Assembly: GCA_030867875.1 (NCBI GenBank)
Contig: JAOWCC010000936.1
Span: 81,749,032-81,813,031, forward strand
Length of the DNA stretch: 64,000 nucleotides
Reading direction: 5' to 3'
Origin: Actinernus sp. WN-2022
Taxonomy: Eukaryota; Cnidaria; Anthozoa; Actiniaria; Actinernidae
In this document: positions 22,460-37,200 of the stretch, one piece after another
Layout of the letters: every line of letters starts with the position of its first letter
Position numbering within the stretch: the stretch's first letter is position 1
The notes under the pieces: generated by a model
Database searches by the model: none
What the model saw: the letters and a program-made list of their open reading frames with translations, nothing else
Told to the model about the DNA's origin: nothing
Translations under genes and position numbers: made by a program

Positions 22460-25400
22460 GTAACTCACAGAGACCCTAAAGTGCCAATGACATGAAAAAA
22501 TCGATCCCATTTTTATTTCATTTTATTAATCCTTTCATGCCCACATACGGAATTTTCCGTATTTTACTGGTTACTTGGTTTGGCAGTTTCAGTCTGACAA
22601 AGTTTAAAGAGCTAGGCCCTGAGATAACCACAAACCATAGCCATTGGCATAATGTATAGACAAGTGATCCTAGTGTCTTGTGAACTGCATTGGGCATGTT
22701 AACAAAGAATAATTTCATCTAAATCCTCCTTTCTTTACATAGGTTAACTTCAGGTTACATTATTTCATTTCAGAAAAAAAGACTAAAATAGCACTTCCAA
22801 AAATAATAATTTCTCCTCAGATTCTAAATTTTCTCAAAAATGCATATTTCACATAACATTTAGAGTTTCATGTTTGCACTAACCTGTTGGGAGACAACCT
22901 CTGTATCCCAACAACTAAACTTGCCCAGCACAAAGCCATTCTGTCCATAAGCACTTCACAGCAAGCTAAATTCATCCATAATGACCGCAAAGCATGCTGG
23001 GAAATCCTACCAAACAGCGACATGGCACTACCCCCATCTTCATTCTTCAAAATATAGAAGAAGTCTAAAACCATTTCTACCTAATAGCTTCATATTGCAA
23101 TCAGTGGCAAGTAAATGTTGTCCAATATTCAAAAAAAGCTATGATAGGTAGCTCCAGACCCCCATTTATAAAGCCCATGCTAAAGTGACAGAAGAAGACG
23201 TAGCTCATTCTACAGGTGTGAAATGAAGCTCGTTCTCCATCACAATAACATTGCACAGACTCCGTTCTTGGAGAAAGTGCTGATTCAAGCTCTCATCAGA
23301 CTTAAAGTGCACCTAACCCCTTTTGCAATTTTTATACATATGAATCTTTGAAAGGTTTTGAGTACTTCTGCGAAGAACTTTTTGGCTTACAAAGAATATT
23401 CTATGTTCTAGGCTTGTTTGAAATGGTGAAAATTTGACCTTTCCTGACCCATGACCGCGTACGAAAAAGTCTGGGTCGATTCTGGATCTTACGTCATCTA
23501 ATTCATTCAACTTTGCAATAAGTTGAATAAATGTTTAGCATTTTGTCTAAAATAACTGTTTTCTTTACTAACAACTCACAGACTGTGTATATTCTCTATA
23601 TATAAATGTTGTTGTGATAGAAAGGCACCATGGAGAATAATGCATTAATGAGGTGACGTAAGATCAAGAATCGACCCAGGCTTTTTCTTACACGGTCACG
23701 GGTCAGGACAGGTCAAATTTTCACCATTTCAAACAAGCATAAAACATAGAGTATTCTATGTAAGCCAAAATTTTCTTCGCAGAAGTACTCAAAACCTTTC
23801 AAAGATTCATATGTATAAAAATTGCAAAAGGGGTTAGGTGCACTTTAATGATGTCCTCCAGCACTCTATAAATGGTGAAAAAGGCTTTAAAAAGCCTAAT
23901 TTCTCTGTATTCCACCAAACAAACTTCCCACCAGCTCCGTTAAGTAATCCACAACTGCTTTCAAAATGGCTGTCTAAAAACTTTGAGCCCCCAGTATTAT
24001 AGGTCCATTGAAAATTCCATGGTAACAATGACTACAGTTTACTTAGGGGGAGGGTTCTTTTTGGTCTGGAAATAGCTAAAAATCAGTTCAAAAAACTCGG
24101 GGCTGAAAGTGTTAAATTATAGGCTTCCCTTAGCCATTTTGTGCAATGATAAATCAATTTGAAGAGCACAAACAATTTTATTTCGTATCGAAGTCAGGCA
24201 TAATTGCCAAAATCAGGCGACAATAATTATTTTTCTGCCGTTAAAGATAATGCTAATCTTATGCGTGACGTCACTAAGTCCTACATTAATATTCTTCACA
24301 AAACTAAAAATATAGCTGACTGCAAGGATTCTATTACATCGTCAAGGTTTCTCAAAGTATTACATAATTTATTTAAATTGAAAACTGGCCAAAAATGCAC
24401 TTATTTTGTAGTATTAATTGCGACGAATCTAGTGACGTCATGCATGTGATTACCATATCTGTAATGGCAGAAAAATTGTAGCCTGATTTTGGCAATTCCG
24501 CCTGACTTCGATACGAAAAAAATATATGTTCGCCCTCTAAAAATTGATTTTTAATTGCACAAAATGACTAAGAGAAGTCTAGAATTTAATAAAATAAAAA
24601 CAGGATTTAATTTTTCATTTCATTGGCACTTTAATGATTTGTATCATGATACATCTATTGAGTATTGTCCACTATAAAAGACTTACATAAGTTATTTATA
24701 ATATAAGTTATTTATAACTTATGTTAGTCTAGAAAATTGTTTTGTCACATCTGTTAAATGTACTCATACTATATTTTCCTATGGCTGGTGTTGATAATTT
24801 ATTAGTATGAACACCATCCGGTTTATTATACATGTACAATATTACAAGTGATCCACAAGTGTCATTCTGTCATTTGATCCTTAGAAAAGTGACTTGGCCT
24901 AATAATTATTACCAAGCTTAAAAGCCAAGCTTGTATGTTGTAGGTATGTCTCTGGCATTTGCCTTGTATGTCTGTTGTCATAAAAAAATATGCCAGCAAG
25001 CTGGGGGTACTGCTGGCATGCCTGGAAAGTTGAATTTGCAGGCATGCTGGTGGTACCTGTGACTACACTGTAACTGGTGGTAGGAAATTGTTATGAGAAC
25101 AGACATCAGGTATACTGGCGACATGCCTGTGGCATACATGTATGAGAACCAGGGTACCAATGTTCCTATTGTACCTATCAAGGTTAAGTCTGAGGGGGTG
25201 GGGGTGGGGTACAGGCATTAACTATGAATTTCTAACAAGACCTGAAACTAAACCATGGGGGCTGATCAAAGTCTTGACCCGGCTAATCCACATATCAAAT
25301 TGGAATTCAGCATGTTGGTTTTTGCAGAGGGAGGAAAACCTGAGAACCTTGAGAAAAACCCTTGGAGTAAGATACCAACAAACTGAACTCACATAACATT

Positions 25401-28400
25401 ATTTAATATACAATTATCGATGAAATACCAGTGTATATTTCTTTCTAAAAAGTGATATCTTCACATGTGAAGATCTATATAAATGATATCTTCACACCTG
25501 AAGATATAAATCACTTTTGAAAATATGACTGGCTTTCAAAGATTTCTGGCCTTTTTAGGAAGTGATTGAAACTGGTATTTCATCGATAATTATGTATTAA
25601 ACAGAACATTACATGGCCGCTTGGAGATACAAATGTTATCTTCTCGTGTTGATGAAATATCTTCCTCGTTCGCTGCGCTCACTCGTAAGATATTTCATCA
25701 ACACTCGAAGATAAAATCGGTATCTCCGCGCGGCCATGTAATATCCTCTATGTATGCCGCCACATCCGGGAATCGAACCTGGGCCACAGAGGTGAGAGGC
25801 AAAGTGCTATAACCACTGTCCCACCCTGGCTCTCCATCAACAATTTAAATATTATAATAAAAACTCTATTAAATTTTAGAGAAGGTAAGATCAATACAGC
25901 CATAGACTGGTTTATATGATGCCTTCTATAAACAGAGAAAATAAAAAAAACAGAGAAATAAAATACACACAAGAAGTTAAAGATACAATATATCTAAATT
26001 TAAATACTATATACATTTCAAGTCCTCATTAATTATTCACGAGGTATTCAGCCAATCCAATGGTCTGATTTTAATCCCTTGAGGACACTGGATACCTGGT
26101 CTAGTCCTCCTAGCAGTAACTGGAAAAGTTTCTAGTTACTGGAACAAGTTGTATTAAGAATAGTCTTAGCTGTTAAAGGTCCAAATAGTCCGCTTTCCCA
26201 CATCTTGTCTTCCTCCATGTCAGACATTGGTAGTTTTTCTGTATTCTGATTTATGATCCCCATTTTGTGCACGTCTTTCATCTCGGCATCTAAGACTTGA
26301 CGCAGATAGCTGAAACTGAGAGCAGAAAATAACATGTTATCTTTATGCAATGAAAAAATAGCTTCTATAATATGAGTAATACCTCTAATAGAACATGCAT
26401 ATAATATACTATGTATACAGCATACCTTTCATTTGATTTATTCATCATATTTACATCCGACCGGCCTCTCGACTCCAAATATCTTTTTAGGGAAGCAACA
26501 ATCTGATACAGAGTTTTTGCCGGGTATCTCTCTCCTTTCTTGTTGCACACCTCTTGGAGAAATTTGGAAATCCAAAAATTAAGTGACGGCACACTCATTT
26601 TTTCCCATGGCTTAATATCCAAGTTTTCAACTTCCTCGTGAGGTACAAATGTTGACTGACTTTTGGGTTCAAAAGTGGCCATCTTGTTTTCTCTATTATC
26701 ACGCCATTCAGTAAAGATGTTCACTGCCCAGTTATTCTTGTATAATGTTGCTTTTGGGATAGCATTTTTCAATTTTAAATCTTGTTCCTTCGGCGCTAGA
26801 GGTTTTCTGAACCGCTTTAGTGGAGGCTCAAACTCGTCAGAGGAATCGGTTGCTCTTGACGCCATGCTGGATTTGCACTGAACTGAACCGGAAAACTGTA
26901 ACTCGCAACGCAGGCTTGATTTAGCATATCCCGAGAGACTATGCCTTTAGAAAACATCATTACTTGAAAGCAATATGTACGAATGGCATGAATAGCACTG
27001 ATTATTATTATGATTGCTCAATAAAGTTTTGTTCAATTAACACTGAACTAGCTTAATTGAAACCAGTAACTGTAACAGGTAATGCAGCTAACATATCCCG
27101 AGAGACTATGCTTTAAAAAATATTTGATTGCATTATGAACAAAAGGCAATTGAATAGCACTGATTGTTCAATTAACTTTGCTCTTCATAATAACAGTGAT
27201 TAAAAGAATTTGTAGCCCTATTTTCTCGATATTTTTTAGTTTTCCTTGCAAAATACTAAACTACCAGCAACTTTTATTTGTCTTTGATTCCTCCCGAATA
27301 ATTAATGAGGAGTTGAAGTCGTTCAAAGTCCTCCAATTTCGGACTGGACGGGATTTCAAGTCCTTGCAATTAGTTCCAGTCCTCGGCTGCGCCTCGGACT
27401 GGAACAAATTGCGCGGACTTGAAATCCCCGTCCAGTCCTCATTGTCGGACTTTAAACATTACGTATAGATCTATATATTATACATTGTATACATGTATAT
27501 ATCTCTGATAATTTTTATTCAAAATTGTATCCACCTTGGACCCAAAATGTGGGTCGAATCTAATCAAATTATCCCATTTCAGCCAATTTATATCTCTTCA
27601 AGTGCATCTGCATATATGTATTCAACATTGTGTCTTTTAATAAAAGTGGTTATTCAGGGTAAACTTTTGGACCAGGCAAGTAAAAATTTGCATGTACACT
27701 GTTCTCAAAACAATTTTCTTCTACCGGCAAGCCAGGAGTACTGCTGGCATGCCTGCAAAGTTGAACTCAGGCACACATTGGAACAAGGCAGGGAACACAT
27801 ACTACATGGCTCAACTTTGCTGAGGGAAACTGTAACACACATTTTAATGACTCAAGAGGCAAATAAACCTTTAATAGGTCAAGTATCTGGGAATTGTAAA
27901 CATGAAACGTTTCTTTCAGTGATCACCATTGATAATCAGCAGGGCATAAATCCTCTGTGGGTGGTACATGTAGAGACTGTGATTGTTTCTTTTTCATGAC
28001 GTTCCAATTCAAAATACTTAATAAAAACTGGAGTAAGTAACATTTATGGCAGAGCAAGTAAAAATGTAGGTCCACTTTGGAAATAAAGTTCACACCCTAT
28101 CTTACCTTACAAGACTATTCCAAGATGACAGCTTGACACATGCAAACTGAAGATGAGGTACACGTAAGGTCTCAACTCCATGCCAAAAATCAAACCCCCC
28201 TCACTCAGGCTTAACATTGACTGAGCTGGAGATCCATTGACTGAGCTAGAGATCCATTGACTGAGCCAGAGGTCCATTGACTGAGCCAGGGGTCCATTGA
28301 CTGAACTGGAGATCCATTGACTGAGCCAGAGATCCATTGACTGAGCTAGAGATCCATTGACTGAGCCAGAGGTCCATTGACTGAGCCAGGGGTCCATTGA

Positions 28401-31400
28401 CTGAACTGGAGATCCATTGACTGAGCCAGAGATCCATTGACTGAGCCAGAGATCCATTGACTGAGCCAGAGGTCCATTGACTGAGCCAGAGATCCATTGA
28501 CTGAGCCAGAGGTCCATTGACTGAGCCAGAGATCCATTGACTGAGCCAGAGGTCCATTGACTGAGCCAGAGATCCATTGACTGAGCCAGAGATCCATTGA
28601 CTGAGCCAGAGGTCCATTGACTGAGCCAGAGATCCATTGACTGAGCCAGAAGTCCATTGACTGAGCCAGAGGTCCATTGACTGAGCCAGAGGTCCATTGA
28701 CTGAGCCAGAGGTCCATTGACTGAGCCAGAGATCCATTGACTGAGCTGGAGATCCATTGACTGAGCCAGAGATCATTGACTGAACTGGAGGTCCATTGAC
28801 TGAGCCAGAGGTCCATTGACTGAGCCAGAGGTCCATTGCCTGAGCCAGAGGTCCATTGACTGAGCTGGAGATCCATTGACTGAGCCAGAGATCCATTGAC
28901 TGAGCCGGAGATCCATTGACTGAGCCGGAGATCCATTGACTGAGCCGGAGATCCATTGACTGAGCCAGAGGTCCATTGACTGAGCCAGAGATCCATTGAC
29001 TGAGCTGGAGGTCCATTGACTGAGCCAGGGGTCCATTTACTGAGCCAGAGATCCATTGACTGAGCTGGAGATCCATTGACTGAGCCAGAGATCCATTGAC
29101 TGAGCCGGAGATCCATTGACTGAGCCAGAGATCCATTGACTGAGCTGGAGATCCATTGACTGAGCCAGAGATCATTGACTGAACTGGAGGTCCATTGACT
29201 GAGCCAGAGGTCCATTGACTGAGCCAGAGATCCATTGCCTGAGCCAGAGGTCCATTGCCTGAGCCAGAGGTCCATTGACTGAGCTGGAGTCCATTGACTG
29301 AGCCAGAGATCCATTGACTGAGCCGGAGATCCATTGACTGAGCCGGAGATCCATTGACTGAGCCAGAGGTCCATTGACTGAGCCAGAGGTCCATTGACTG
29401 AGCTGGAGGTCCATTGACTGAGCCAGAGATCCATTGACTGAGCCGGAGATCCATTGACTGAGCCGGAGATCCATTGACTGAGCCAGAGGTCCATTGACTG
29501 AGCCAGAGATCCATTGACTGAGCTGGAGGTCCATTGACTGAGCCAGGGGTCCATTTACTGAGCCAGAGATCCATTGACTGAGCTGGAGGTCCATTGACTG
29601 AGCCAGAGGTCCATTGACTGAGTCAGAGGTCCATTGACTGAGCCGGAGATCCATTGACTGAGCCGGAGTTCCATTAAATGTTTTCCCCCTGCTTTATATG
29701 GCCCAAACACAATGCATGTAGGACATAAAAAATGGTTGTCTATTGTATGGTTAAAAAGTATCATTGCTTCAATTTTGCAGTCCATATGAGAAATTATAGA
29801 CTGCAAACTGGCCAATCACAGACTGTTCACAAAGTTGACTAGCCATAATATAATAAAATGTGTTACTTAAGTTAAATTATACCATAAATACCCACGTATA
29901 GGCTGCATCCTAAACCTAGACATCTTTTTTTAATTCAGAAGGTTGGTAAATGCTTGTACTTGAAGCAAAACGTCTTCAGAAGAGATTGTTGTCATTCTAA
30001 GTCATGCCAACTGCTATAATTGCAACTTTAAATATGGTTACTGAACTTTGCTTGTAATTATTTGTTTCATGCAGATGAGGAACAAGATGGTAAGAAATTG
30101 AGCAGAAAAGAATTAAGGAAAATGAAAAAACAGGTTGGTTGGAATTCTCATTAAGAATCAGTACTGTTATGCTTAATTACAGCCTTTAACTAAACATAGT
30201 TGATTGCACTTATAATTACACCCACGTAGAGGGTCTAAGTACATGTAGATCATGTGGGATAGTTGGCATACAACATTTAGAGGATATAGAAATAAGATTT
30301 TTTATATGCTGTATACATGTTTGTTTTCAAGGCCAAGTATGAAACAGAACTGGAACACTTAGAGTCATCTCAGTTCTCTGTATCACAGCAAGAAGCATCG
30401 GCAAAAAATGCAGTTTTGGAGAATGCACAGGATATTAAGGTACATGTAATAAGTAGCTACTAATAATAATTAAATAATGGCCATATTTATATAGCTCCAT
30501 ATCACCACAGTCTCATGGCACTTTACATATTACTGACATATCCTGTCAGTGATTTTTTTTGGATTGCTTACGGCGCTAATAGCAGCTGCCACACAGTTTA
30601 CAATGTTGAGTGTGTGGTTATAAGTGCAATGGCCAGGCTAGCTACTGTACCAGGCGACGATGCCCTGCTCTATTTTGAGTAGTACAGCAGGTTCTTTCAC
30701 GTCTCCTTCAAATACTGAGTGGTTAGAAGTAGAAGGAGACCAGGCCAACAGCTTATAAACGTCCCTGCCCAAGGACACGGCCAGGATTCGAACCCCCGAC
30801 CTCCCGCACTCTAGATCGTGCTCTACCAACTGAGCTCACCAGCGAGGCGGTAATGTAGGGGATATAGGTATTTTTATGTTGTTGCTTTTGAATATGTTTT
30901 GTCTAATAAAGAAGGAAATTAATAACCACCTTAAATTATTTATGATACATGCATGTGAAAAAGAATAAACAAATCAATACTGTTCACTGTTGGAATCCAC
31001 ACACTGTTAGTAGACAGAATAATATTTCAAGTGAGACAAAGAAGGGAATAGTACAGTCAAGTCAATATTGGTATCAAATTAGTTATCAGTAATTTTTTAA
31101 TGTGTAGAGGTCTTCAAAACATCTTCTAGAATAGAGTGGAAGTTACCTTTTTTCTTACCACTTTCATAGCCACTGTGTAACCACGTGTTTTGTGTTGTTT
31201 TAGGTTGAAAAGTTTGGTATTTCTGCTAGAGGCAAAGAGTTGTTTGTCAATGCAAGTTTGAATATCACTAATGGACGCCGTTATGGACTTGTTGGACCAA
31301 ATGGGTAAGATATTGAGTGACTGATTTTAATACATGTATATTGTTGATTGTGTTAAAAGTAATAGTTAGGTAAAACACAAGGAGTTTTAGAAGTGATTTC

Positions 31401-34233
31401 TAAATACTGTGAGATGGGGTTGAAAACCAAAGCCTTCTTCAATATTAGGAAATATCTCCATGATCGGCCACAAACTTCCCACTGAAAACTGGGAATATTT
31501 TATTTTATAATGTATGTGTGGCTGTGGCCACTTTAAAGGAGAGGTGTAGATGCTCTGCGTACAGTACGTCTTATTGACTATAGGTTTGGTTGAGCTGAAT
31601 TTATGTTTTTTTACCAGGATCACCACTATTATAGCCATTGGCATTTTGTCTTCACTACAGATAATTGTTATCATATTTTATGTGTAATATAACAGGATGG
31701 GAAAGACAACATTACTTACTCACATTGCTGAAAGGAAGCTGGCCATACCACCAAATATTGATGTGCTACTGTGTGAACAAGGTATGAAGGCAGTAATTAT
31801 CTCATTTTTGAATCTTGGCGCACTTGTGATTATGATCAGGGTTGTTGCCAGAGGGTCAAATGGGTGGGGGGGGGGGGGGGGGGGGGCATGGAGCCAATGG
31901 CCTAGCTGCCCTTCCCCAAGGAGCTGCCTCTACCTGTCAGAGACAAGTCCCAATTAAGGTTACCGTATACCTTCGTGGCATGTTTTCTTAAAAAAAATAT
32001 GTTTTTATTCTTTTTAAATTGATGGATTGATCTTCTTCTTTTTTTTTTTACATGCAAAAGTTTGCGAGATATTATAAAAAAAACGTAATTTAAAGGAAAG
32101 TAAATAAATCGCTTAGGCGTGATAAATCCCTCTGATCCCGTTACGTGCTACTGAATTCTACATTATATAATCTTTCCAGTGATATATAGGTTTCTACACT
32201 TTTCTTTAAAATGATGCGTGTGCGATTTTATTTGCGAGAGACACCTGCGAAGGTATACGGTAACCTTAAACATAGCCACGGGATGTCAATTTTGGGTACT
32301 TACAATATAAATGTGTCACATATTTTTTACCATACATATTCTGGCTTTGCCTGACATTACCCCAAAATATTTCCCTGATTTTGTCTGATCTTACCCCCAA
32401 ATCCTAGTGACAATCCTGATGTTACCATTTCATGCACCATACAAAGTCATGTACTTTCAGCTTACAACCAAATGGTTTTGCTAGATCCTTTTGTAACATG
32501 ATTGACCTTTTTTTTAATACTGTACCATAGTACTGTACACTTAACTTTCAACAGATGTCAAAGCTGATGACACCCCAGCATTTGATGTTGTCTTGAAGGC
32601 TGATAAAAAGAGACTGCACTTGATGCAAGAGGTACATACTTATATACATAAAGTACATATTGTGGGGGCTCTTTATTCAGAATGCCTCTGGTCAACCCTG
32701 CCCCATGTGAGGTGGTGCACCTCCCCGGTTTAGGTGGTGCGCCTGGTCATGTTGGGCTGTGTCAAGATGGGCAAGTGAAACAAAATATATGGCACCAAGC
32801 TCATCTATATTGGTGACAAGTTTATAATGATGAATAAATTTATTGGTATGATTATTCTCTCCATGCAATCAGTGTTTTAAACTTTCTCTTCACAGGAGAA
32901 AAGATTGGTTGCTCTGAGTGAAAGTGGTGATGAAGGTGTTTTGGAAAAATTGAAGGAGGTTTGTATTTACATTGTAGGACACTGTACATGCAAATGTCAA
33001 GGAGATATCATAAACTCTGATTAAATAATGATTGTTAATGGTTTTATATTGTAACATGATGGCTAGAGCTCTGTTATGCAATCAGATTTAAGACAGTCTT
33101 GATCAGATGGTTGTTACCACTGCAGGTTTACACTGAACTGGAAGCCATTGGTGCAGCATCAGCAGAGTCCAGGGCAAGACGAATCCTGGCTGTAAGTAAC
33201 AGTGTTTAATTACTCTGTATTGCCTGGTTAATTTATCTTCTTTTCGTTGAGGGTTAGAGACTGGGATGCATGTTTTATTGGCAAATACAGACACATGCAG
33301 ACTGTAAGATGAATAAAAAATAATGAATATTGTATGAGGCTGAAAGTATGAAGAAATTTTGAGTTCATTGTACAGTCAGCAAGTAAAGTCAGCAAGTACA
33401 TGTACAGTATGTACATTGGACAGTCACAAACATAAAGTCTCTAACCCTTTTAATGTTCAAACTGACCAATCAAGCACTGTTATTATCCAATCACCTGCCT
33501 TATAATTACAGGGATTGCTAGATACACAGGGATTGCTAGGTACAGGGATCACTAGATACACAGGGATTGCTAAATACACAGGGATTGCTAGGTACAGGGA
33601 TCACTACATGTAGATACACAGGGATCACTAGATACACAGGGATTGCTAGGTACAGGGATCACTAGATACACAGGGATTGCTAAATACACAGGGATTGCTA
33701 GGTACAGGGATCACTACATGTAGATACACAGGGATCACTAGATACACAGGGATCGCTAGATACACAGGTATCCCCAGATACACAGGGATCGCTAGATACA
33801 ATGTACAATAAATTATATATTTTTGTCTTGTCCCCCTCCCCCTTGTTTTGTTTCATGCCAAATCTTTGCTTGGATAACATTACAATGAACAACAGAACAC
33901 AGGCAGTGACCAAGAACAAGAGAGGGACTTGCTCACTGACAGTTTATATTTGGGCAATTTATTTATACACTGTAGTTGGGTCCATAATGTTCTTGTATGA
34001 CCCATATGACACATGCTTTCCTTTCAGAACCATTTACAAAAGTCATGTGATATGGCCATATGTGTTTGACGTGAGCGGTAAAGCCATCCGGCCTTGCTCG
34101 ATTTGTTGCTTGTTGTTTTGCCATTTGAAAGTCACCAGTCATATGATAAAAAAAAATTATTGACTGAGTTTGGTTGGGCCGACAGGAAAATATTTGTGTC
34201 TCAATCATTTTGTACGGACCTTGCCATGCTCAA

Positions 34234-34271
<38 letters not shown>

Positions 34272-37200
34272 AAAGTACCTAATGCATATGTGGTGATATT
34301 TTGGTATTCAGGGTCTGGGATTCACCACCGAGATGCAGCAGAGACCTGTCAATCACTTCTCTGGTGGCTGGAGAATGCGTGTCTCTTTAGCAAGGTAAAA
34401 ACTGAGCCAGACAGTACTACCTCGAAATGAGCCACATTATTGGCTTACACAACAATACAAAACACCCTAACCAGGCTTTAGAATGAGCATTACAAAAACA
34501 ATAGAGCTACAGTACAATGGTCCAATCAGAATAATATTATAGTTCTTGAGTGGTACTGTATTACTCTTACTAAAAATCAGGTTGTAATAACTAATTAACA
34601 GCTTAATGTCAATGATTAATAACTAGAATCATAACTAACTATAAACTAATATATTAGTAATACACCCTGCTAATATGGACAGGAGCTGAAGTCCCAGCAA
34701 AAGTGACAAAAGTTTGACTAAAAACAATTAAGTTCTTCCATTATAATATTTACAAAGTAATATGCAGACACTTCACTAATAATGTTCCCATGAACATAAA
34801 TGCTCTATTGTTATGACTCCTGGAACCAATTCAATAAAACTTGTACATGTGTACTTTACGAGTATGGCCTTATTACTGGAAAACAATTAATGACCAGACT
34901 CGTAAAATACATGTGTAAAAGTTTTGTTGTGTTGGCTCCTGGTAAAGTGGACACCAAGAACGGTTTTGTCTGAACTCCTCTTATTTTGGAGTTGAGGAAG
35001 AGACTGGGACCAAGTGTCAAAACTGATTAATCTGATTAAGAAAAGAACTCCATCATAAGAAAGATCACACTAAAATTCGTAAGTTTACCGAGTTTGGGAC
35101 TGTTTGGATAAATACATGTACCAACGGAATTGCAAGATTTCAAATATTGGAAAAATAGGAGAGAATGATGTACAATGTATGGTTTGGGGGATGCCATCCC
35201 CAAAGCCATGTATAAACTCTTTAATTTTTGCAATTTTTGAAAGATTAATATAGCCACATTTTTATTATCAAACCAATCTTCCTAAAACTCGTAAACCTAC
35301 TAATTTTAGTGATCTTCCTTGGGATATTCTTCATTTCTTAATCAGATTTTTTTTTTTTTGACACTATCCCAAGCAACTCCAAAATGGCTAATAATAGACT
35401 CTCACTATTATGTACATCTGAACAGTGTCCTTCGTAAGAGAGTTGAACGTACTGATTAATTCACATCACATCAGTATAATGCTTTCTATATTAAATTATC
35501 TTTTTGCAGAGCTCTTTTCCTTGAACCAACCCTGCTATTACTGGATGAACCTACCAATCACCTGGACCTCAATGCTGTCATCTGGCTGGACAAGTGAGTA
35601 CATGTATGATGTATGTTGCATGCGTGTTTACTGTGAATTAATTAATTTTTGTCCAGCCTTGAGTTGTGTTAGCCTCATACACACTGAAAACCGTATAGCA
35701 TACAGTTAACTAGTGGATCACAGAAACTTTAAAGTGCCACTACGATCAACATTTTACATATCAATGTTTTTGCATATTCATAAAGTAGAGTTGATAATTA
35801 TATTATTGCCAGTTCAAATTGTTTTTTGATACAACGACAGGAAGTCTTATTTTTTTAGCTCTGAATATTGAATCTAAACATCGTATCCGCCATTACTTGA
35901 GGCCGTTCCCTTTGTTCAGCTTTAAACAAAGGTTTATTCAGCAGAAGTGATGTCATACACTTAACGCTCGCCTGCAGAACACAACGCCTGGAGGTATATT
36001 TGTACTAAAAACGTCTTCACGTACATAAGAAGAAAGTTATATATTTATCTTCACGAGGTTGGCTACCTTTTTATGCCCACTATTTTGCACCACGAGGTTG
36101 TCGTGTTAAGTGTATGACATCTAGCTCTTCCACTGAATACTGAGAATGGCTTCCAGTAATGGCGGATAGGATTTTACCGGTAAACTCTCCTAAAATTTTG
36201 TGGCTTAACATGCCCATTTGGGAATATTTTTTACTATTTCGGATATTTCTAATACTGATTGACCTATTGACACTGAAAAAGTGGCAAATCGAAATGGTAA
36301 ATTTTCGTTGTAGTGGCACTTTAAAGACATGACCAAAGTACCATGATGGTTTAGTTAGTATTGAGTATAGATATGCTTAGAAATAGTTAGTTTGATCACA
36401 GAAACTGTAAAGATATGATCAGAGTACCATGATGGTTTAGTTAATGAGTATATTGGATTATGCTCTGTAGGCACATTCACATTAGACACCAGTTGAAGGG
36501 CTGTGTGCAAAAAGGATGTAAGCGACTCTTGATCATGTTCTAAATTCTCCCTTAGAAAAAAAATAAATTGAAGGAGAATTTAGAATGTGATCAGGAGACA
36601 CTCACATGTATGCCCTTTTTGTGCACAGCTCTTCAATTATAATTGGATTATCATTGAATTGGAATGCATTCAAACTTACAAATAATAGTCACTGATTGTG
36701 ATCCGATTATAATTATTTGGTTGTTTGAAACAATTACTCGGCATGATTCAACCAAGAGGGCTGACAACTGGTGGTCCAACAAAGCTGAACTTCTCATTGG
36801 TTTATTGAGATTGCAGTTGAGGAACAACTAAACAGTGCACAACAAGAAGCCTATATGTGAGCAAATTACTGCAAAAATGACAGCAGAATGTTATACCAAA
36901 CATGCGCAGTAGTGTCGACTCGAGATTAACAACTCAAAAGGACCTCAAGACTGAGTTGAGTGGTGGAACACCACAGAACTGCATTTTGGGGTCCTCACAA
37001 CACTGCTGTACACATACATGTAATATGTATCTTGTTGTTGCAGTTACCTACAGAACTGGAAAAAGACATTACTGGTAGTGTCTCATGATCAGTATTTCCT
37101 GGACAGTGTTTGTACAGACATCATTCATCTTGGTAGGTTATCTAGTCTGCATAGCAGCACAGGGGAGGAGGCGGGAGAAGGGATAGGTTACGTAGCGGGG

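Larger units (their letters stand above)
22477..24634. mobile_element. TTAA foldback MITE A, split by nested element B
   Basis: Ends TAAAGTGCCAATGA (left; TTAA changed to CTAA) and TCATTTCATTGGCACTTTAA (right). The right arm 24468-24634 pairs with left-arm pieces 22477-22529 and 24116-24236: TTCGTATCGAAGTCAGGC at 24181-24198 matches GCCTGACTTCGATACGAA at 24501-24518. The gap in the left arm is exactly the nested element 22530-24111 plus one TTAA. Confidence 0.8.

Noticed and set aside
25750..25834. Functional tRNA gene
   Set aside because: Same reason: tRNA-like head of an interrupted SINE family with further copies at 50152 and 53638.
28246..29574. 442-codon minus-strand frame ([11 protein letters not shown] repeats)
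   Set aside because: It is a by-product of the 20-bp minisatellite, which lacks stops in several frames at once; single-base deletions move between equally open frames.
28214..29675. CRISPR array
   Set aside because: Units are contiguous with no unique spacers, in a eukaryotic intron.
30780..30848. Functional tRNA gene on the minus strand
   Set aside because: A and B boxes are present but no complete cloverleaf or acceptor stem; continues into a SINE body and LINE-like tail.
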